NCBI GenBank assembly: GCA_013214545.1
Contig: JABSQB010000010.1
Span: 1-64,000 of the forward strand
Source: Henriciella sp.
Lineage (GTDB): Bacteria > Pseudomonadota > Alphaproteobacteria > Caulobacterales > Hyphomonadaceae
Reading direction: 5' to 3'
DNA length: 64,000 bases
Position 1 is the stretch's first letter. Every line of letters starts with the position of its first letter. Under the pieces are notes generated by a model. That model did not search any database. It worked only from the letters and a program-made list of their open reading frames with translations, and was not told the DNA's origin. The translations under genes were made by a program, and so were the position numbers. Below are positions 38,900-48,257 of this stretch, one piece after another.

Positions 38900-40936
38900 T
38901 CAACATCTACACCAGGGCCGACTATCACAAGCTAGCTTCTCGCGTTTCACCAGCGCGCCGCCTCGCCGTTCCAGGGTGATCCCATTCTCGCGGATGACAG
39001 CGGCCCAAAGCACTAGGTTCGAGGCGGCAAACTGCGAGCACGCCTCCAAGCGCGAGCGCGAGAGAATGATGTCGGCGGCCTCATATTCAACGCAGGAGAT
39101 GCTTGCAGCGTCCGGAACCAACAGAACCTGTTGATCTCGCAGCCTGAGCCTACAACCCTTTTCGGTCCGGCACGCAGCGTCAATGGCGAGATCCGAAAAG
39201 CGAAGCGGTCCGAGACCGCTCCCATCGACAAACGCGACCCGTTGAACCTCGCCCCAGCCCTGCTCAAGATAGACGTCCCCTGAAGGCGCCCAATGGAGGC
39301 GGTCGCGGGGTGATGCCGCCCAGAAAACGAAGGCCAGTAGCGCAAAAGCAATGGCGCTATAGGTCCGCGTTCGACCCACATCGAAGACACAGCCGGTGAT
39401 CAGTGTGGATGCAAACAAAGCAAGGCTAATCGCCGGCAGTTGTGGCAATCGGACGCCGTCCAACAATCGCCACCCACTCGCGGCATGCGCGATCGCCAAT
39501 ATCCACTCCAGCGACAGTCCGAACCCGCGCAGAGCCAGGCCATCCAGCCCTAGCGGTGCGAGCATAAGCGCCATCGCGGCGAGCGGCGCGCTGAATAGGC
39601 TGATGATGGGCATCGCCGAGACATTTGCGATCACACCCATCCCAGCGACGCGGTCAAAATGATAGAGCGCAAAGGGCATGGTCGCGAGGCTGGTGACACC
39701 AGACGTTATGAGCAGTGATTTCAGCCAGAAGCCTAGCCCTCGCGAAGCGATGGCCGACTGCTCGCGCCGCCTCTGCCAGCTCTCATAGGTCGAGATCAGC
39801 ACCAATGTCGCTGCAAACGACATCTGAAACCCGGGAGAAAGGACACTCCAGGGCGCCAGGATTATGATCACCATCATCGCGATCGCGAGCGAGCGCTGCG
39901 TCAGCGCCGCGCGGTCAACCAGGACCGCACCGAAAAAGATGACTGCCATGGCGAACGCGCGCTGCGTCGAGACGCTCGCACCCGAGATGATGAGGTACAG
40001 CCCGCAAATAAAAATTGCAGCCGCCGCGGCGGGCTTCTTAACCGGCCACCGCAAGGCAATCGGCTCAATCAAGGCCAGTCCGCGCCAAACAATGACGAAC
40101 ACCAAGCCGCCCACAATACCGATATGCAAGCCGGAAATGGCCAGCAGGTGCGCTAAACCTGCACCGCGTAGCGCGTCCTGATCGGCCGCGGACAAGTAGC
40201 TTCGATCCCCGGACGCCAAAGCCGCCGCAAGGCCGCCAGCACGCTCACCGGCCTTCGTGCGGACATGCCGCGCCAATTGCCTTCGAGCTTTACCCACACG
40301 CAACTCGCTAGATCTAAGCCAGCCTGTCGGCGGTCCGAGCGCCCCGCCCTGACAGCGCCCCTGGATATAGCCCACGCCGCCTAGGCCGCGATACCAGGCT
40401 TGCCGATTGAACGGGTAGTCGCCTTCGATAACGGGCATGGGTGGTGGCCGCAGGACGGCCCAGCAACGCACAAAACGGCCCGGTTCTGTTTCGAACCGCG
40501 CAATATGCGTCAATCGCACTAGTTCGGGTGTTTGCTCAGCCGGTAATTGGTCAATCGCATGAACTCGTAGCACCACCCTAACCCCGCGTTTGGCCGGTTG
40601 GACAGCCGTCACCCAACCTTCGACCAGAACCGGCCCGGTGGGTGAGGCGATCTGGGTGTGGGAGAGCAGCTGGGTCGCGGCGCCGCCCGCCAACGCACCT
40701 AGCGCTGCGGAGAATGCCACCAATGCAACCGCGAAGACGCCCGTCGATCGCGCGAAACTGGCGCTCAGCCAGACGCAACCGCCACTGATGACTGAGATCA
40801 ACACCAGCGCAGCAAATGGCGGCTCGAAATCGATTGAGAAGTAGATAATCGCCCCGACCAACATGCCGAGGGCGAAGTAAGACGGGAGGCGCTCGCGCGA
40901 GGTGAACTGCAATAAGGACGACGGAAAACGTCGCAT
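38900..40936 (-). CDS. comEC: ComEC/Rec2-type DNA uptake channel protein
   Basis: The 678-residue membrane protein has an N-terminal pair of helices and a soluble DUF4131-like domain (VLVEGWVTAVQPAKRGV). The competence domain follows (GLAHLLAISGLHIGIVGG, the ComEC signature), with many transmembrane helices up to about residue 550. A short C-terminal domain has no HxHxDH metallo-beta-lactamase motif. It would carry transforming DNA across the inner membrane. The ATG at 40936 follows GGGAGGAAAG and is preferred over the ORF-track start. It is divergent from gltX and convergent with lexA. Confidence 0.9.
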   Translation of the reverse strand: MRRFPSSLLQFTSRERLPSYFALGMLVGAIIYFSIDFEPPFAALVLISVISGGCVWLSASFARSTGVFAVALVAFSAALGALAGGAATQLLSHTQIASPTGPVLVEGWVTAVQPAKRGVRVVLRVHAIDQLPAEQTPELVRLTHIARFETEPGRFVRCWAVLRPPPMPVIEGDYPFNRQAWYRGLGGVGYIQGRCQGGALGPPTGWLRSSELRVGKARRQLARHVRTKAGERAGGLAAALASGDRSYLSAADQDALRGAGLAHLLAISGLHIGIVGGLVFVIVWRGLALIEPIALRWPVKKPAAAAAIFICGLYLIISGASVSTQRAFAMAVIFFGAVLVDRAALTQRSLAIAMMVIIILAPWSVLSPGFQMSFAATLVLISTYESWQRRREQSAIASRGLGFWLKSLLITSGVTSLATMPFALYHFDRVAGMGVIANVSAMPIISLFSAPLAAMALMLAPLGLDGLALRGFGLSLEWILAIAHAASGWRLLDGVRLPQLPAISLALFASTLITGCVFDVGRTRTYSAIAFALLAFVFWAASPRDRLHWAPSGDVYLEQGWGEVQRVAFVDGSGLGPLRFSDLAIDAACRTEKGCRLRLRDQQVLLVPDAASISCVEYEAADIILSRSRLEACSQFAASNLVLWAAVIRENGITLERRGGALVKREKLACDSRPWCRC

Positions 40937-41027
40937 CTTTCCTCCCACCCCTTGCGAAACTGTAACAGAGCGTGTTGAAGCGGGGAAGATTCGTCCCAAG
41001 TGTTCTATCAATCACTGAAAGCCGTCG

Positions 41028-42497
41028 ATGACTGTCGTTACTCGCTTTGCCCCTTCCCCGACTGGCATGCTGCATATTGGCGGCGCACGAACGGCCCTCT
41101 TCAACTATCTTTTCGCTAAGCGACACGGTGGCAAATTCCTGCTTCGTGTTGAGGACACTGACAAAGCGCGTTCAACCGATGAAGCCACGCAAGCCATTCT
41201 TGATGGCATGAGTTGGCTCACCCTGAACGCCGATGAAGAGCCTGTTTTTCAAAGCAAAAATGCCGCGCGGCACGTGGAATGCGCGGAGCAGATGATCGCA
41301 AATGGCAAAGCCTTCAAGTGCTATGCCACCCCTGAAGAACTGCAGGCACGGCGCGAGGCTGGGGAAGCCAAACGCGCACAGGGCAAGCAAGAGGGACTTA
41401 GCGAAGCTGATCGCAACGGCCTTCTCGCCGAGGCGAATGAGCTGCTCGCACCTTATCGCTCCCCCTGGCGTGATGGCGGCGATCCGCCGGTGCCAGATGC
41501 ACCATTCACGGTACGACTACGCGCCCCGGATGATGAGGAAATCGCGGTTTCAGACCATGTTCAGGGCGATGTGACGCTGAAAACGCGAGAGATTGATGAT
41601 CTCATCCTGCTGCGCGCCGATGGCACTCCGACCTACATGCTCGCGGTCGTTGTTGATGACCATGATATGGGCGTCACGCATGTCATCCGCGGTGATGACC
41701 ATTTCCGCAACACGTTCCGCCAATTGCCAATTTTCGCAGCCATGGGCTGGGATATCCCGGAATTTGCCCATGTTCCGATGATCCACGGTTCCGACGGCGC
41801 CAAATTGTCGAAACGCCACGGCGCGCTGTCGACGCTTGCCTATCGCGATATGGGCTATTTGCCGGAAGCGATGAATTCCTATCTCGTTCGACTCGGTTGG
41901 AGCCATGGCGACCAGGAAGTGTTCACCCTGGGCGAAGCGGCCGCGGTTTTCGACCTCGCCGGGATCAACAAGGCCCCGGGACGCCTTGATCTGGAGAAGC
42001 TCGGCGACGTCAACGCACACTTTATGCGGAATACCGACGCAGCCCGCCTGATGGCGCTTTTAGAGCCTGAAATCGAGAAGCTTACGACTCTTGATGTGGG
42101 TCTGACTGAGCGCCTGCAGCATGCTTTGCCAACCTTGAAGGAACGCGGTCAAACCCTGCCAGAACTGGCTGAATCCTGCCGTTTCCTTTGGGATAGCAAT
42201 GCTGAAAACCTCAACAAAAAGGCCCGTAAAGCCTTACGCGAGGACGGGATCAAACGGTTATCAGAACTCCGTGAAGCACTAGACGGCGCGGATTCTTGGA
42301 CTATTGAAGCATTGCAGGGTGTTCTGGACGCTTATTGTGCAGCGCACACACTCTCCATGGGACAGGTAGGCCCGCCGCTGCGAGCCGCGCTGACCGGAGG
42401 TCTGCCAGCGCCAGATCTCGCGCCCGTTATGTATTGGCTGGGCCGCGATGAAGTTTTGGCACGAATAGAGAAACATTTGCCTGCCACGGGTAGGTGA
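41028..42497 (+). CDS. gltX: Glutamyl-tRNA synthetase
   Basis: The 489-residue class I synthetase has the HIGH-type motif in APSPTGMLHIGGARTALFN and the KMSKS-type motif KLSKRHGA (about 259-266). The C-terminal anticodon-binding domain is of normal size. It charges tRNA-Glu, and may also charge tRNA-Gln, in organisms using GatCAB. The ATG at 41028 has only a weak GAAAG upstream. It starts 91 bases from the divergent comEC and is followed by gltA. Confidence 0.97.
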   Translation: MTVVTRFAPSPTGMLHIGGARTALFNYLFAKRHGGKFLLRVEDTDKARSTDEATQAILDGMSWLTLNADEEPVFQSKNAARHVECAEQMIANGKAFKCYATPEELQARREAGEAKRAQGKQEGLSEADRNGLLAEANELLAPYRSPWRDGGDPPVPDAPFTVRLRAPDDEEIAVSDHVQGDVTLKTREIDDLILLRADGTPTYMLAVVVDDHDMGVTHVIRGDDHFRNTFRQLPIFAAMGWDIPEFAHVPMIHGSDGAKLSKRHGALSTLAYRDMGYLPEAMNSYLVRLGWSHGDQEVFTLGEAAAVFDLAGINKAPGRLDLEKLGDVNAHFMRNTDAARLMALLEPEIEKLTTLDVGLTERLQHALPTLKERGQTLPELAESCRFLWDSNAENLNKKARKALREDGIKRLSELREALDGADSWTIEALQGVLDAYCAAHTLSMGQVGPPLRAALTGGLPAPDLAPVMYWLGRDEVLARIEKHLPATGR

Positions 42498-42524
42498 GAG
42501 AACGGAAATTGCGAGAGGGCTGAG

Positions 42525-43826
42525 ATGATCAACAAAACCAAACAAACCGACACCGCTAAACTCGAGATCAAGGCTCAAACGCTTGAACTCCCTGTTTTGA
42601 GCGGCACGCACGGCCCTGATGTCGTCGATGTCAAACGCCTGTATGCTGAAGCTGGTGTCTTCACCCTCGACCCTGGTTTCACTTCTACCGGTTCCTGCGA
42701 AAGCCAGATCACGTTTATCAACGGCGAGGAAGGCATTCTGCTGCACCGCGGCTATCCGATCGATCAACTGGCCGAACAATCGGGTTTTCTGGAAGTCGCT
42801 TATCTGCTGCTGAATGGCGAGCTGCCAACTCAGGCAGAGTTTCGTGAGTTCAATGGCCGCGTAACCCAGCACACATTGCTCCACACCCAAATGGACCGAT
42901 TCTTTGACGGGTTCCGCCGTGACAGCCACCCAATGGCGATGCTGACTGGCACAGTCGGCGCCATGTCGGCCTTCTATCCTGGCGCCATGGACAGCTCCGA
43001 CCCGGTAGAACGCAATCTCGCTTACATTCGTCTGATCGCGAAAATGCCGACCCTGGCCGCTCGCATTTACAAGTACACGCAAGGCCAGAAATTCGTCGAT
43101 CCAGTAAATGAATTGTCTTACGGCGAGAATTTCCTGCGTATGTGCTTCTCGGTCCCAGCTGAGAAATACAAAATCAGCCCAACACTCGCCCGTGCCATGG
43201 ACAAGATTTTTATCCTCCACGCGGATCATGAGCAAAACGCCTCGACCTCGACTGTACGTCTCGCCGGGTCTTCTGGCGCACACCCTTACGCTGCCATTGC
43301 AGCTGGTGTTGCTTCGCTTTGGGGCCCAAGCCATGGCGGCGCAAACGAAGCGTGCCTGAACATGCTGCGCGAGATCGGCACCGTCGATCGCATCCCGGAA
43401 TATATCGAAAAATCAAAGGATAAGTCCGACAGCTTCCGCCTGATGGGCTTCGGTCACCGCGTTTACAAAAACTATGATCCACGCGCGACGGTGATGCAGA
43501 AAACCGCGCACGAAGTGCTCGATGAGCTCGGGATCGATACGCCGATTCTTCGCGTGGCCCGCGAGCTGGAACGTCTGGCCTTGGAAGACGAGTACTTCCG
43601 CGAAAAGAAACTCTACCCGAATGTCGACTTCTATTCCGGCGTAATTCTCGATGCGATGGGCTTCCCGACTGACATGTTTACCGTGCTATTCGCCCTCGCA
43701 CGGACCGTCGGCTGGTGTTCACAGCTGAACGAATTCATCGAAGATCCATCTCAGCGCATCGGTCGCCCGCGCCAAATCTACACGGGCGCAGCCCAACGAG
43801 ACTTCGTACCGATTACTGAGCGCTAA
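42525..43826 (+). CDS. gltA: Citrate synthase
   Basis: The 433-residue type II (hexameric, NADH-sensitive type) citrate synthase has the N-terminal beta domain, the [21 protein letters not shown] catalytic His region, [13 protein letters not shown] and the active-site Asp in [10 protein letters not shown]. It makes citrate from acetyl-CoA and oxaloacetate. A GAGAGGG site precedes the ATG. Its last 14 bases overlap the end of the convergent lpxB. Confidence 0.97.
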   Translation: MINKTKQTDTAKLEIKAQTLELPVLSGTHGPDVVDVKRLYAEAGVFTLDPGFTSTGSCESQITFINGEEGILLHRGYPIDQLAEQSGFLEVAYLLLNGELPTQAEFREFNGRVTQHTLLHTQMDRFFDGFRRDSHPMAMLTGTVGAMSAFYPGAMDSSDPVERNLAYIRLIAKMPTLAARIYKYTQGQKFVDPVNELSYGENFLRMCFSVPAEKYKISPTLARAMDKIFILHADHEQNASTSTVRLAGSSGAHPYAAIAAGVASLWGPSHGGANEACLNMLREIGTVDRIPEYIEKSKDKSDSFRLMGFGHRVYKNYDPRATVMQKTAHEVLDELGIDTPILRVARELERLALEDEYFREKKLYPNVDFYSGVILDAMGFPTDMFTVLFALARTVGWCSQLNEFIEDPSQRIGRPRQIYTGAAQRDFVPITER

Positions 43827-44973
43827 CAACGCCCAAAATCGCTTTTGCGGCAATAACAGGCGCCGCCTCATCGCGCTCTCCCATTCGGGAGAGCGCTTTG
43901 TTTTGCGCGTCTGTTTGGGCCTTCAACGCCGCCGCGTCGGTGAGCAACGCCCGTGCTCTCTCTGACAGCAGATCGGCCCGAAAGCGCGTCTGAACAAATT
44001 CAGGGGCGACTTCTGTGTCATCGGCGGCGATGTTCAGCAGCGTTATATGAGCCGGTTTGTAGAGCAGGTATCGCGCCAGCATCCACGTGATCCAGCCGGT
44101 TTTATAGCCAACAATAAACGGCGTTCCCTGAACCGCGAGTTCGCTGGTCACCGTGCCTGAACAGGCCAGCGCGAGATCTGCCGCGGCCAGGATATCTGCT
44201 GAAGCGTCCGCCTCATCTGTCAGGACTGCCCAATCTTCTAGCTTTGGGAATTCATCGAGAAACTGCGCCCGCACAGAGGGCGCTGGCGCTGCCACCACTT
44301 TCAAGTAGGGCTGCTGCGACTTTAACAGCCAGGCGGCCTCCATCAGAACTGGCGCAACGCGCTTGATCTCGCTCGGTCGGCTGCCAGGCAAGATAAGCAG
44401 CATTTGATCACCGCCCGATAATCCAAGCCTGCTGCGATAGGAATTTCTGTCGCCGCGCTCTGTGCGGCTGAGCGCGGGATTACCCATCACGGTAACAGGC
44501 AATCCGTGCGGCTCGTAGTAGGCGGTCTCCATATGATGCAGGCAGATCAGATGGTCGACCAGTCCTGCCAGCGTCCTGGCGCGCCCGGGACGGGTTGCCC
44601 AGACCTGCGGCCCGACCAGTTTGATCAACTTGATACTGGGATCACGATCGCGCACGCGCTGCGCCACGCGCAGCATGAACCCCCAGGAGTCGACCAGGAT
44701 CACCGCGTCGGGCTTGAAGTCCAGAATGGCATCTGCAGCTTGATCAGCGAGCTTCACGACCGTGCCGTAAGCCTTCAAACCTTCAAACAGGCCCAGGATC
44801 GACAAAGGCGCGATATCGATCGGCGAGTCGATGCCGATTTTCTTCAGTTCGCCGCCGCCAATTCCGGCAAGCATCACCTCCGAATTGAGCATTTTCAGGG
44901 CCTCAGCAGTTTCTCGCGCCAGAAGATCTCCCGACGGTTCGGCAGCTACCAGGAAAATGCGGGGCGCGCTCAC
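43813..44973 (-). CDS. lpxB: Lipid A disaccharide synthase
   Basis: The 386-residue glycosyltransferase has [12 protein letters not shown] at the N-terminus, [25 protein letters not shown] and [24 protein letters not shown]. It joins UDP-2,3-diacylglucosamine and lipid X. The start is GTG at 44973, overlapping the lpxI stop (GTGA). It is the last gene of the bamA-to-lpxB envelope run. Confidence 0.96.
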   Translation of the reverse strand: MSAPRIFLVAAEPSGDLLARETAEALKMLNSEVMLAGIGGGELKKIGIDSPIDIAPLSILGLFEGLKAYGTVVKLADQAADAILDFKPDAVILVDSWGFMLRVAQRVRDRDPSIKLIKLVGPQVWATRPGRARTLAGLVDHLICLHHMETAYYEPHGLPVTVMGNPALSRTERGDRNSYRSRLGLSGGDQMLLILPGSRPSEIKRVAPVLMEAAWLLKSQQPYLKVVAAPAPSVRAQFLDEFPKLEDWAVLTDEADASADILAAADLALACSGTVTSELAVQGTPFIVGYKTGWITWMLARYLLYKPAHITLLNIAADDTEVAPEFVQTRFRADLLSERARALLTDAAALKAQTDAQNKALSRMGERDEAAPVIAAKAILGVVSAQ

Positions 44974-45812
44974 GCGCCTTTGTCCTGAGGCAGGCCATAT
45001 AGAAACAGTCCGAGAGCCTCTGCATGCGCTTTCACGGTGTCGACGTCGACAATCAGGGCGCCACCTGCCTCATATCCGATTCCGGCCAAACCGGCGGCCG
45101 CGGCACCATCCAAGGTTTTCTTGCCGATTGTTGGAAGATCGATACGCCGTTCCTGTTGCGGCTTGGGACATTTGACCAGCACGCCGAGCCGTTCGGTTTC
45201 AGACCCGCGGATTTCGAGCGGTAGACCGGCGCACCGCTTTAGCATCTCATCAGTTCCCTCCTGCGCCTCAACGCAAAGGACCAGGCCATTGGCCACAATC
45301 GCGCCTTGCCCGATGTCGAGACGGCCAATCTCGCGCGCGACATGCGCTGCCTTTTTGAGATCGTCCATTGCGGCATCAGATGGCTGAGGACCGACGAGCA
45401 AGCCTTCCGGAGCTTCCAGACGCCCCGCCGCCACGTCGGCGCCGATGATCTCAAAGCCTTCATCTTCGAACACACTGATCATGAAGGTCAGCAGAGCGTC
45501 GTCACCTTTACGCGCCGCTGCAATGGCCTTGGGAAGCAGCGACATACCTTTCATGTCGGGTTTCAGCGCCTTGAAATCAGGACGCTTGACGATGCCAGCA
45601 AAACAAATCTGCTCGCACCCCGCATTGCGGAATGCTTTGAACGCTTTACCGATCTCGGCAATGCCGCTGACCTCGCCAGGGAATCGCTCCAGAGCCGCTT
45701 CTTCGAAGCCTCTCAGTCGCAGTACGTATACGCCCTGTCCGCGTTCCAGTGCGGCCTCAGCGACCTGAACGGGCAGTTCGCCCAAGCCTGCAATAATCCC
45801 GAGTGGTGCCAA
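44970..45812 (-). CDS. lpxI: UDP-2,3-diacylglucosamine pyrophosphatase LpxI
   Basis: The 280-residue protein belongs to the LpxI (formerly DUF1009) family: LGIIAGLGELPVQVAEAAL at the N-terminus, FAGIVKRPDF, and GSETERLGVLVKCPKPQQERRIDLPTIG in the C-terminal domain. It hydrolyses UDP-2,3-diacylglucosamine to lipid X, replacing LpxH in alphaproteobacteria. The start is TTG at 45812, supported by AGGAGGCAGGC just upstream and by the family N-terminus. It lies 9 bases after lpxA. Confidence 0.94.
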   Translation of the reverse strand: MAPLGIIAGLGELPVQVAEAALERGQGVYVLRLRGFEEAALERFPGEVSGIAEIGKAFKAFRNAGCEQICFAGIVKRPDFKALKPDMKGMSLLPKAIAAARKGDDALLTFMISVFEDEGFEIIGADVAAGRLEAPEGLLVGPQPSDAAMDDLKKAAHVAREIGRLDIGQGAIVANGLVLCVEAQEGTDEMLKRCAGLPLEIRGSETERLGVLVKCPKPQQERRIDLPTIGKKTLDGAAAAGLAGIGYEAGGALIVDVDTVKAHAEALGLFLYGLPQDKGA

Positions 45813-45821
45813 GCCTGCCTC

Positions 45822-46613
45822 CTATCGCGGCAAACACAATGCGCGGTTCTTGCTGCTGCGAATGAAATCAACGATCTGCATGACTTCTGCAGTCTCGGCA
45901 AATGCGGCAGCAGTATCTTCGAGCCGCTCAGAGAACGTGCCCTCCTTCGCATAGAGCATGCGATAGGCCGAGCGCAGGCTGCGTATGGTCTCTCTGGAGA
46001 AGCCGCGGCGTTTCAAACCGACGACATTCAAACCGGCAAGGTGCGCGTGATTCCCAACAACCGAGCCAAATGGAATAACATCCGCAACCAGGATCGAACC
46101 TCCGCCAACAAAGGCATGATCGCCAATGCGGCACCATTGGTGCACCGCCACAGCGCCTCCAAACCAGACCTGTTCCCCGACTGTGACGTGCCCGCCAATA
46201 TGGGTGTTATTGGCGATCACACACTTATTGCCAACAACACAGTCGTGCGCTGCGTGCGTATGCGCCATGAACAAGCATTCTTCGCCGACCTTGGTCACAC
46301 CGCCATGCTCCGGGGACCCGGCGTGCAGCGTGGTATGCTCGCGCATCACGGTTCCAGCGCCCACTTCAAGACGCGATTCTGCACTATCGCGATAGCCTAG
46401 CACCTGGGGCGGGCCACCCAGAACAGAGCCGGGAAACACCTCGACGCCTTCGTTGAGTAGCGTCCGACCAATCACAGTCGCCTTGGGATGCAGCGTGACA
46501 TTATCGTGCACAACCGCGTCCGGCCCAACATAAGCCATCGCGCCCACGGTCACGTTGGTTCCGAGCTCAGCGCCGGATTCAACAACGGCGGTAGGATGGA
46601 TGGTAGCCGTCAT
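45822..46613 (-). CDS. lpxA: UDP-N-acetylglucosamine O-acyltransferase
   Basis: The 263-residue protein has a left-handed beta helix of hexapeptide repeats and the catalytic His in LFMAHTHAAHDCVVGN. The LpxA C-terminal helical domain contains GLNVVGLKRRGFSRETI. It carries out the first step of lipid A synthesis. The ATG at 46613 overlaps the lpxD stop (ATGA), so the gene follows lpxD directly with no fabZ between. Confidence 0.96.
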   Translation of the reverse strand: MTATIHPTAVVESGAELGTNVTVGAMAYVGPDAVVHDNVTLHPKATVIGRTLLNEGVEVFPGSVLGGPPQVLGYRDSAESRLEVGAGTVMREHTTLHAGSPEHGGVTKVGEECLFMAHTHAAHDCVVGNKCVIANNTHIGGHVTVGEQVWFGGAVAVHQWCRIGDHAFVGGGSILVADVIPFGSVVGNHAHLAGLNVVGLKRRGFSRETIRSLRSAYRMLYAKEGTFSERLEDTAAAFAETAEVMQIVDFIRSSKNRALCLPR

Positions 46614-47614
46614 TTTGGTTTCTTCTTCGGAGCAACTTGCTTTTGGATCCAGGCGATCTCGCGCAGATACTGCCGCAAGGGACGCGCCGGGCTGCCGCCC
46701 CAGGTCTCTCCCGCAGGAATGTCGCGAAAGATGCCCGATGCCGCCGCGAGCTGCGCGCCGGCGCCAATATGCACATGGTCAGCGATGCCAACGCGGCCAC
46801 CCATGACCACACCATCGTCGATCGAGCTAGTTCCCGAAATACCTGTAAAGCTCGCCATCATGACATTTCTTCCGATCACAACATTATGCGCGATCTGCAC
46901 CAGATTATCGATCTTGGTGCGCTCACCGATGATCGTATCATCAAAGGCGCCGCGGTCGATGCATGTGTTGGCGCCGATCGTCACAAGGTCCTGAATGATA
47001 ACGCGCCCCCATTGCGGCACGTCCTCAGCCCCCTCAGGTCCAGCTGTTACGCCAAACCCAGCCTCGCCGATACTGGCGCCGGCCAGAATGGTCACATCAT
47101 TACCGATCAGGGCGCAGCGAATGCTCACGTTCGGCCCGATCTTGGTCCGAGCGCCAATCTGCACACCTGGGCCAATCACAACACCGGGCGCAATTTCAGC
47201 TTCTTCACCAATCGACGCGCCAGCGCCAATGACTGCTGAAGGCGCAACCTTAGCCGTCTCGTGAATTGACGCGGCTTCGCCAGATTCAGTCCACGACTTC
47301 AGTTCAAACAACTCCTCTGACGCCCGCTTCTGAGCAAAGCGCGGGTGTGAAACAACTACTGGGGTGACGCCATCCGGCAGCGCTCCAGCGGCATTATCGT
47401 GGACAAAACACGCCGTTGCTGATGCGCTGACATTCATACTGCGCTTTGGATCACCCTCGAAGAAGCAGATATCGCCTTCGCGCGCACTTGCCGCGGCAGC
47501 GATGCTGCTGATCTCCGGGTCAGCGCTAACACTTGTGTCGAGACCGCAGACGTCCAAAAGGGTCCGCAGAGACTGCGGACCCTTATAGGTGTAAAAGCGT
47601 TCGTCGACTGGCAT
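46610..47614 (-). CDS. lpxD: UDP-3-O-acylglucosamine N-acyltransferase
   Basis: The 334-residue protein has an N-terminal uridine-binding domain and a long hexapeptide beta helix (ASIGEEAEIAPGVVIGPG and further repeats). The catalytic His is in LVQIAHNVVIG, and the C-terminal part (SPARPLRQYLREIAWIQK) is the LpxD helix. It adds the N-linked acyl chain in lipid A synthesis. It lies between skp/ompH and lpxA, in the usual envelope cluster. Confidence 0.96.
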   Translation of the reverse strand: MPVDERFYTYKGPQSLRTLLDVCGLDTSVSADPEISSIAAAASAREGDICFFEGDPKRSMNVSASATACFVHDNAAGALPDGVTPVVVSHPRFAQKRASEELFELKSWTESGEAASIHETAKVAPSAVIGAGASIGEEAEIAPGVVIGPGVQIGARTKIGPNVSIRCALIGNDVTILAGASIGEAGFGVTAGPEGAEDVPQWGRVIIQDLVTIGANTCIDRGAFDDTIIGERTKIDNLVQIAHNVVIGRNVMMASFTGISGTSSIDDGVVMGGRVGIADHVHIGAGAQLAAASGIFRDIPAGETWGGSPARPLRQYLREIAWIQKQVAPKKKPK

Positions 47615-47632
47615 CAGCCCCCCGATGCTTGC

Positions 47633-48226
47633 TTATTGTTGTGCTTGCGGCGGCGGAAGTTTCTGGCGCGTCACGGTAATGGTCGGTGTTGCCGCATCCA
47701 GTTTCGCAATAACAGTTGCCGTCAGATCCGTGGCTTGATCGGTGAACACCACGTTGGAGCGATCGAGAATAACGTTAGCGTTGTTCTCCGTGACCACTTC
47801 CCGCAGGATTGGAACCAAAGCGTTGTTAAGGTCGATCAGGGCCTTGCGCTCAGTCAGCGCCAGTTCCTGTGATGCGATTTGACGATCACGATTGAATTCA
47901 TTTGCCTTACGCGCGTAATTTTCGACTTCGGTTTTCAAAGCCGCATCAGCACGCATGGCTTCTGGCGTCATATTTGCGGTCTTTGCTTCGATAGCAGCGC
48001 CTTCAGTTTGAAGCTGGGTTACAGTCGGTTGAAGCTCCGCCTGCATCGCGGCCTCGATACCCTGAATTTTGGTCGCAACATCCTGACCGGCTTTGCTCTG
48101 CGTCAGAATCTGTGTGCGGTCTATAACAATCACATTGGTGCCTTGCGCATAGGCAGGCGCAGCAATCGTCAGCGGCGCGGCGACGGCCATGGAAAGCGCC
48201 GCGAGAATAGCTTTAACGGGAAACAT
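47633..48226 (-). CDS. skp: OmpH/Skp family periplasmic chaperone
   Basis: The 197-residue protein has a signal peptide (MFPVKAILAALSMAVAAPLTIAAPAYA), then a long charged helical hairpin with the OmpH/Skp start NVIVIDRTQILTQSKAGQ and VILDRSNVVF near the end. It escorts unfolded outer-membrane proteins to BamA, whose gene lies just upstream. The ATG at 48226, with CAGGAGAGAG before it, replaces the ORF-track start, which lies inside bamA. Confidence 0.93.
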   Translation of the reverse strand: MFPVKAILAALSMAVAAPLTIAAPAYAQGTNVIVIDRTQILTQSKAGQDVATKIQGIEAAMQAELQPTVTQLQTEGAAIEAKTANMTPEAMRADAALKTEVENYARKANEFNRDRQIASQELALTERKALIDLNNALVPILREVVTENNANVILDRSNVVFTDQATDLTATVIAKLDAATPTITVTRQKLPPPQAQQ

Positions 48227-48257
48227 GTGTCTCTCTCCTGTGAGAACAATGATTAAA

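Noticed and set aside
42279-43334. 351-residue minus-strand ORF opposite gltA
   Set aside because: Antisense shadow; gltA has all citrate synthase motifs in its own frame.
45306-46400. 364-residue plus-strand ORF opposite lpxI and lpxA
   Set aside because: Antisense shadow spanning two genes, with no ribosome binding site and no recognisable motif.
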